This document shows, piece after piece, positions 7,438 through 11,009 of a DNA stretch of 11,009 nucleotides. The stretch comes from JBFWUW01 sp050247075 (GTDB lineage: Bacteria; Planctomycetota; Planctomycetia; Pirellulales; JBFWUW01). The stretch is taken from assembly GCA_050247075.1 (NCBI GenBank), contig JBFWUW010000128.1, forward strand, positions 1 to 11,009, in the 5' to 3' direction. The translations under genes were made by a program, and so were the position numbers. The notes beneath the pieces were generated by a model. The model made no database searches. It had not been told where the DNA came from and saw only the letters and a program-made list of their open reading frames with translations. Each line of letters begins with the position of its first letter. The first letter of the stretch is position 1.

Positions 7438-8802
7438 ATGAGACTTTGGAGTTGGAACATTGCCGCGGCCGGTGTGTTGTGCTTCGCGGGCGTGGCAAAC
7501 GCCGCGGACAACCCTTACGGTGCCCCGGCGGCATTGCCTCGGCCCGCCGCGGCCACCCGGATGTCGCCCTATTGGACCCAATACGCCAATCATACCGACG
7601 CCGAGGGCGTGCCGGCCATTGACGATACCGTCGTGCAAGGTTACGGCCAAAACGGCAGCGGCGCTAACGGTAGCGCGCCTGCCGTAACGTATGGCCAATC
7701 GGCCTATGCCGCCGGCGGAAACTGCGCTAGTGGCAATTGCGGCGGAGGCGATAGCCTAGGCTATGGCGATGCCGGCAGCCCCTACGACGCCGCGATCAAC
7801 GGCTGCGGCGAATACGACATGGGCATGGGGCCGGCCATCATGCCGTTCTATGCATCCGCCGCCGGCCTGGTGATGACCCGCGGGCCTGGCAACCGAGTGT
7901 TTACGACCTACGACGCGAACAACATCAACAACCAGTTGTTGCACACCCAAGACGCCGCCACCGATTGGACCGGCGGCTTCCAATTGACGGCCGGCTACCG
8001 CTTTGGCTGCAGCCTGGAATGGGGCGTGGAAGCCACCTACTGGATGCTCGGAACCTTCACCGGGTCGTCCTCGATCAACGGCAACGGCAACCTTAGCACT
8101 CCGTTCGACACCGGCTTTGTAAACTTCCCCGGCCCGGTGGTAGCCACGACGGTATTTGACAATGCCGACCGTCACACCATCGACCGTCGTAGCAACGTCC
8201 TGAACTTGGAACTGAACCTGTTGCGGTTCCCCATCTGCTGCAGCGACAAGTTCCAGTTGACCTGGCTGGCCGGCGTGCGTTGGTTCCGCTTCACCGATGC
8301 CATGACGTTCTCGTCTTACCGCAACGTGCCTGTCAACGGCATTAACGATGCTTGCTTGCACGTCCGTACCGAGAACAACCTGGTCGGCTTCCAGATTGGT
8401 GCCCGCTGTGCTTACGCCTTCACGCCATGCTTTAAGGTGTATGCCAACCCCAGCGTTGGCTTGTACGGCAACATCATGGATTCGTACTCCAACATCTACA
8501 ACAGCCTGGGCCAAAACGGTGTCACCAATCCTCCCGCACCGGGCGTAGCCCGCAACTTCCCTGTCTACGGCAACAAGACCGACGTGGCGATCTTGTCGTC
8601 CATCGACCTGGGTGCCGAGTACCAGTTGACATGCAACTGGAAAATCTTCGGCGGCTATCGCGTGGTGGCCGCCTCTGGCGTCGCCATGACCGACCAGCAG
8701 ATTCCACACTTCCTCAACGACACGCCGGAATGGGAAAACGTCAAGTCGAACGGCAACCTGATTCTGCACGGTGCTTATGCCGGTGCGGAGTTCCGCTTCT
8801 AA
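7438..8802 (+). CDS. BBP7-family outer-membrane beta-barrel protein
   Basis: A 454-residue exported protein. The ATG at 7438 has AAGGAG (7425-7430) seven bases upstream and begins a clear Sec signal peptide (hydrophobic 8-20, cleavage probably after ANA, residue 22); the longer open frame from 7333 would bury that signal. Residues about 65-125 form a low-complexity Gly/Tyr/Ser/Asn-rich segment with CASGNCGGG. From about 130 on, alternating aromatic/polar strands separated by turns follow, such as WTGGFQLTAGYRFGCSLEWGVEATYWML, quoted here only by its ends (W and L), then LTWLAGVRWFRF and KIFGGYRVV. The chain ends in AGAEFRF, a C-terminal Phe as expected of outer-membrane barrels recognised by the BAM machinery. 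The pattern fits the planctomycete BBP7 family. Function is unknown (porin-like or structural). Ten cysteines in the mature part are many for a barrel. It has its own terminator. Confidence 0.85.
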   Translation: MRLWSWNIAAAGVLCFAGVANAADNPYGAPAALPRPAAATRMSPYWTQYANHTDAEGVPAIDDTVVQGYGQNGSGANGSAPAVTYGQSAYAAGGNCASGNCGGGDSLGYGDAGSPYDAAINGCGEYDMGMGPAIMPFYASAAGLVMTRGPGNRVFTTYDANNINNQLLHTQDAATDWTGGFQLTAGYRFGCSLEWGVEATYWMLGTFTGSSSINGNGNLSTPFDTGFVNFPGPVVATTVFDNADRHTIDRRSNVLNLELNLLRFPICCSDKFQLTWLAGVRWFRFTDAMTFSSYRNVPVNGINDACLHVRTENNLVGFQIGARCAYAFTPCFKVYANPSVGLYGNIMDSYSNIYNSLGQNGVTNPPAPGVARNFPVYGNKTDVAILSSIDLGAEYQLTCNWKIFGGYRVVAASGVAMTDQQIPHFLNDTPEWENVKSNGNLILHGAYAGAEFRF

Positions 8803-8839
8803 GCTTGAAAGTTCCGATGGCTCCTTAGCGTCCTAAGTC

Positions 8840-8876
8840 GCCAGCCCGGGGATAGAACCCCGGGCTGGCTTCGTTT
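8840..8876 (+). terminator. Rho-independent terminator of the BBP7 gene
   Basis: A perfect 12-bp GC-rich stem, GCCAGCCCGGGG (8840-8851) with CCCCGGGCTGGC (8858-8869), encloses the loop ATAGAA. It is followed by TTCGTTT. It lies 37 bp after the TAA of the barrel gene. The stem is strong and the T-tract is interrupted by CG but serviceable. Confidence 0.9.
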
Positions 8877-8885
8877 ATAGGGTAA

Positions 8886-8946
8886 AACGTAGCCGAATGG
8901 CTCCCACCCTGCCGGCTTGAAACGCGAGTGGCTCTCCATTCAGCGT
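8886..8946 (+). repeat. Palindromic dispersed repeat, copy B
   Basis: AGCCG (8891-8895), CGGCT (8913-8917) and GTGGCT (8928-8933) stand at the family offsets 0, +22 and +37. The similarity to copy C extends through the tail: TGGCT, then TCCAT and GCGT at +52 in both. The flank AACGTAGCCG is shared with copy A. It lies just after the BBP7 terminator, between two convergently transcribed genes. Confidence 0.65.
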
Positions 8947-8952
8947 ACGGTT

Positions 8953-9015
8953 GTTGCGCATGGACCATCGCACGCAACGCCAGCTACAACGCGGAAGCCA
9001 TGCAACTGGCGTTGC
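8953..9015. repeat. Two overlapping, mutually exclusive inverted repeats
   Basis: GCAACGCCAG (8974-8983) pairs perfectly with CTGGCGTTGC (9006-9015) over a 22-base loop. Its left arm overlaps CGCAAC (8973-8978), which also pairs with GTTGCG (8953-8958). The pair sits 5-67 bases past the stop of the minus-strand TPR gene and may act as that gene's transcript end. No T-tract follows on the minus strand, so a standard terminator is not supported. Confidence 0.45.
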
Positions 9016-9019
9016 TCCG

Positions 9020-9535
9020 CTAGGCGATCAAACTGGTCAGCGCCTGAAACTCTGGATCCGAGCGGATCGGGTCGAAGTCCGACTCGTCGCCGGCCAGTTC
9101 GCGGTAGCGGGCATCGATGGCCACGGCGCGCGTAAGATATCCGACGGCCTTGGTACGGTTGCCGGCCAAGCTCCAGTAGCAAGCCAGGTTGTATTGAATC
9201 AAGGCGTTTGTTGGCTCGACATCGCGGGCGTGCTCCAAAGCGTCGATCGCCATGTCCAACCGGCCAGTTCGCTTGTAGCACCAACCAAGCGCCAACTGAA
9301 TGTGCGTGTTACTAGGGGCCAACTCGGCCGACCTCGCCAGCGGGTCAATCGCCTCGGCATAGCATTCCAACTCGCGGAGGGCCTCTCCGCGCAGGTACAA
9401 CACTTGAGAAGCGAATGTGCCCGGCTCGCGCGCACGGTCCAAGGTACCCAAGGCATGGTTAGCCATGCCAAGTTCGAGATAGCCTTCTGCTTCACGCAAA
9501 ATGCGCCGCAGACGTATGCGATGTGTGCCAGACAT
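9020..9535 (-). CDS. Tetratricopeptide-repeat (TPR) protein
   Basis: A 171-residue soluble protein without signal peptide or membrane segment. The ATG at 9535 has GGGAG (9544-9548) eight bases upstream. At least three TPR units are visible: ASQVLYLRGEALRELECYAE (42-61) onward to about 75, THIQLALGWCYKRTGRLDMA (77-96) onward to about 110, and ALIQYNLACYWSLAGNRTKA (111-130) onward to about 144. Each has the Gly/Ala at helix positions and the closing ALE/DP pattern. A weaker unit precedes them at about 13-38. The end (SDFDPIRSDPEFQAL) is a common closing helix in stand-alone planctomycete TPR proteins. TPRs bind partner proteins, but the partner is not indicated by the context. It is divergent from mtdB, with 179 bp between the starts. 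Confidence 0.88.
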   Translation of the reverse strand: MSGTHRIRLRRILREAEGYLELGMANHALGTLDRAREPGTFASQVLYLRGEALRELECYAEAIDPLARSAELAPSNTHIQLALGWCYKRTGRLDMAIDALEHARDVEPTNALIQYNLACYWSLAGNRTKAVGYLTRAVAIDARYRELAGDESDFDPIRSDPEFQALTSLIA

Positions 9536-9714
9536 GGCAGCCGCTCCCGCCGTAGGGCCGGTTGCGAATTGGAAACAAGTCGATATCTCTATCTTACACG
9601 CTAGAATCAGGGATCAAGGCCCAGAAAGCCGTGATTTTACCAGATTCGCTCAAGTTTCTTGATTCACGATCCGCAAGTTCCGCAACTTTTAACATCACAC
9701 CGAGACCGCCACGC

Positions 9715-10584
9715 ATGAGTAAGCCTAAAATCTTGATCCAACTCGATGGCGACCAGCAGCCCAGCGTGTTTGACGCCGTGGTGGCCGTTGATGCGGGTGC
9801 CGACTTTTTGTTCCGGCATGGTGCCGTACAGCCGGGCGATGTCCGCGGGCTGGTCCACGGCGCGATCTTCACACGCGGTCCCGATGAACTACGCCGCACG
9901 GCCATTTTTATCGGCGGATCGAATGTCGCGGCGGGGGAAGAACTGCTGCGGCAGGCCAAAGCCAGCTTCTTTGGCCCTTTCAGCGTCTCAATATTGATGG
10001 ACGCCAACGGCGCTAACACCACGGCCGCCGCCGCCGTGTTGGCAGCGCGGGCGCATGTCCCCCTGCAAGGGGCGAAAGCCCTGGTGCTGGGAGGAACCGG
10101 TCCCGTGGGGCAACGGGCCGTGCGGTTGCTGGCTGGTGAAGGCGCCGAGGTTCTCGTCGGCTCGCGCAGCGTGGAGCGTGCCGCGGAGGTTTGCAGATCG
10201 GTCGCGGCCAACATTTCTGGGACCAAGCTAACACCGGTTGCCGCCGGATCGCCCGCGGAAGCGGCCCAGGCCCTGGCCGGCATGCAAATCGTGATCGCGG
10301 CCGGCGCGGCGGGCGTGGAATTGCTAACGGCCGAAGCCCGCTCTTCCAGCCACGAACTGGCCGTGGCGATCGACCTGAACGCGGTCCCGCCACTCGGCCT
10401 GACCGGTGTTGAGGCGACCGATCGAGCCAAGACGCGGGACGGCGTCATCTGCTACGGTGCCCTGGGGGTCGGCGGCACCAAAATGAAAATCCACAAGGCC
10501 GCGCTGCGGCGGCTGTTCAAAGCCAACGACCAGGTGTTTGACGCCGAGGAAATCTACCAGTTGGGCCGCGAGTTGTTCGGCTAA
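9715..10584 (+). CDS. mtdB: NAD(P)-dependent methylene-tetrahydromethanopterin dehydrogenase
   Basis: The enzyme oxidises methylene-H4MPT to methenyl-H4MPT in the cytoplasm, the step after formaldehyde is bound to H4MPT. The 289-residue product agrees with methylotroph MtdB along its length: FDAVVAVDAGAD (19-30), AIFTRGPDELRRTAIFIGG (50-68), AKASFFGPFSVSILMDANGA (81-100) with NTTAAAAVLAA after it, the Rossmann loop LVLGGTGPVGQRAVRLLAGEGAEV (given here by its core GGTGPVG, 126-132), ADLNAVPP-like IDLNAVPPLGLTGVE (219-233) and YGALGVGGTKMK (247-258). SR follows beta-2 (GSRSVERA, 149-156), which leans toward NADP use (inference). The start at 9715 matches the family's N-terminus; the frame is open to 9562, but the extra 51 residues look unrelated. 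No strong Shine-Dalgarno sequence. No fae, mch or fhc gene lies in the window, so mtdB is separated from its pathway here. Confidence 0.93.
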   Translation: MSKPKILIQLDGDQQPSVFDAVVAVDAGADFLFRHGAVQPGDVRGLVHGAIFTRGPDELRRTAIFIGGSNVAAGEELLRQAKASFFGPFSVSILMDANGANTTAAAAVLAARAHVPLQGAKALVLGGTGPVGQRAVRLLAGEGAEVLVGSRSVERAAEVCRSVAANISGTKLTPVAAGSPAEAAQALAGMQIVIAAGAAGVELLTAEARSSSHELAVAIDLNAVPPLGLTGVEATDRAKTRDGVICYGALGVGGTKMKIHKAALRRLFKANDQVFDAEEIYQLGRELFG

Positions 10585-10672
10585 ACCACCCTGAGGATCC
10601 CGTCTTCCACCAGCGATCATCGGCGTTCCATTGGCAGGTTCCGATTCGATGGCTGGGCGATTCCTGTTCCAC

Positions 10673-10708
10673 CTTACCTGCACCACTTCACGGTGTGGTG
10701 CAGGTAAG
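10673..10708 (+). terminator. Long perfect hairpin downstream of mtdB (terminator without T-tract, or repeat-associated)
   Basis: CTTACCTGCACCAC (10673-10686) and GTGGTGCAGGTAAG (10695-10708) are perfect 14-bp inverted arms with an 8-base loop. The hairpin starts 88 bases after the mtdB stop. No T-run follows; instead the right arm merges into repeat copy C. It could protect or end the mtdB transcript in a factor-dependent way. At the equivalent place before copy D only a shorter CCAAAA/TTTTGG stem is present. Confidence 0.45.
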
Positions 10709-10767
10709 CGAAGCCGCGGAAGTCCTGCTTTGCCGGCTTGATGTGCGAATGGCTTTCCATCGTGCGT
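10701..10767 (+). repeat. Palindromic dispersed repeat, copy C
   Basis: AAGCCG (10711-10716) and CGGCTT (10734-10739) are perfect inverted arms, and ATGGCT follows at 10749-10754. The offsets are those of the other copies. The first 42 bases match copy D with a single difference, so C and D are the youngest pair. The tail (TGGCT, TCCAT, GCGT) matches copy B. Confidence 0.7.
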
Positions 10768-10891
10768 GGAATGCCGAAAGGCAAGGGACAATCAGGATCG
10801 CCGCCAGCGGCAAGGCGTGAGCCATGCCGCTCACGGGGGGCCAATCGGCCTCACCTGTTCCAAAATTGCCGTGTTTTGGGGGGTTGTGGTT

Positions 10892-10945
10892 CAGGTAAGC
10901 GAAGCCGCGGAAGTCCTGCATTGCCGGCTTGATGCGCGGGTGGAT
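10892..10945 (+). repeat. Palindromic dispersed repeat, copy D
   Basis: AAGCCG (10902-10907) and CGGCTT (10925-10930) are inverted arms; GTGGAT (10940-10945) replaces GTGGCT. The offsets are those of the family. It starts exactly 191 bases after copy C and shares 41 of its first 42 bases. The tail beyond the core has diverged. Confidence 0.7.
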
Positions 10946-11009
10946 ACTGCTTCTTGTGCGGGGTTGATGGGCATGGATCTTCGATGACGGTTCAAAGCGG
11001 CAAGGCGGG

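Larger units (their letters stand above)
10585..11009. other. 425-bp gap with hairpins and degenerate tandem repeats, no gene
   Basis: Short open frames run through the area on both strands, but none has a ribosome binding site or recognisable protein. It holds the hairpin at 10673-10708, repeat copies C and D, and a perfect 7-bp stem CGTGAGC/GCTCACG around CATGCC (10816-10835). Matching words recur about 191 bases apart: CCTGTTCCA (10663 and 10854), the 42-base core (10701 and 10892) and AGCGGCAAGGCG (10806 and 10996, spacing 190). Together they suggest an old tandem duplication that continues past the right edge. Confidence 0.6.

Noticed and set aside
7756..8769. Long minus-strand frame of 337 codons opposite the BBP7 gene
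   Set aside because: Shadow of a gene with signal peptide, ribosome binding site and terminator; long antisense frames are common in GC-rich genes.
10738..10987. Overlapping short plus-strand frames in the 3' repeat region sharing the peptide VQVSEAAEVL
   Set aside because: The shared peptide follows simply from the duplicated 42-base repeat core; the two copies are in different frames and lack starts with ribosome binding sites.
10585..11009. CRISPR array or integron attC array
   Set aside because: Only two close copies of the repeat at about 191-bp spacing with related, diverged intervening sequence; no cas or integrase gene.

Overview
The window is about 11 kb of bacterial chromosome, moderately GC-rich, and most likely from a planctomycete of the Pirellulales type. 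Three things point there. There is a BBP7-type outer-membrane beta-barrel protein, a family typical of planctomycetes. Two tandem, unusually long type I signal peptidases carry a beta-sandwich-like insertion. A tetrahydromethanopterin-linked methylene-H4MPT dehydrogenase (mtdB) is present, a C1 pathway found in planctomycetes but uncommon in bacteria. The lineage is inferred from gene content; there is no rRNA or tRNA in the window.

Layout, left to right. (1) The N-terminal part of a short-chain dehydrogenase on the minus strand runs off the left edge. (2) A small minus-strand gene encodes a membrane-anchored protein whose last third looks like the first half of an acyl carrier protein and stops just before the usual DSL serine site. 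(3) A secreted neutral-ceramidase-like protein lies on the minus strand. (4) Divergent from it are two paralogous signal peptidase I genes, followed by lptB, the LPS-export ATPase. A stem-loop plus T-tract sits between the second peptidase gene and lptB. (5) After about 500 bp without a confident gene comes the BBP7 barrel gene, closed by a textbook intrinsic terminator. (6) A minus-strand TPR protein and a divergent mtdB follow. (7) The last 425 bp hold no confident gene and consist of hairpins and degenerate repeats.

The central block (two signal peptidases, lptB, the outer-membrane barrel) fits an envelope theme. The peptidases would mature exported precursors such as the BBP7 protein and the ceramidase-like protein, and LptB would power delivery of LPS to the outer membrane. 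mtdB belongs to a separate C1 (formaldehyde/formate) pathway whose other genes are not here.

The most notable non-coding signal is a previously unlabelled palindromic repeat family. Four copies (about 307-362, 8886-8946, 10701-10767, 10892-10945) share AGCCG, CGGCT and a (G)TGGCT-like block at identical offsets (0, +22, +37), all on the same strand and all between genes. Two of them lie in a degenerate tandem unit of about 191 bp that reaches the right edge. Among proteins, the signal peptidase pair and the acyl-carrier-like half domain deserve a second look. I saw no CRISPR array, insertion sequence, integrase, toxin-antitoxin pair or defence system.
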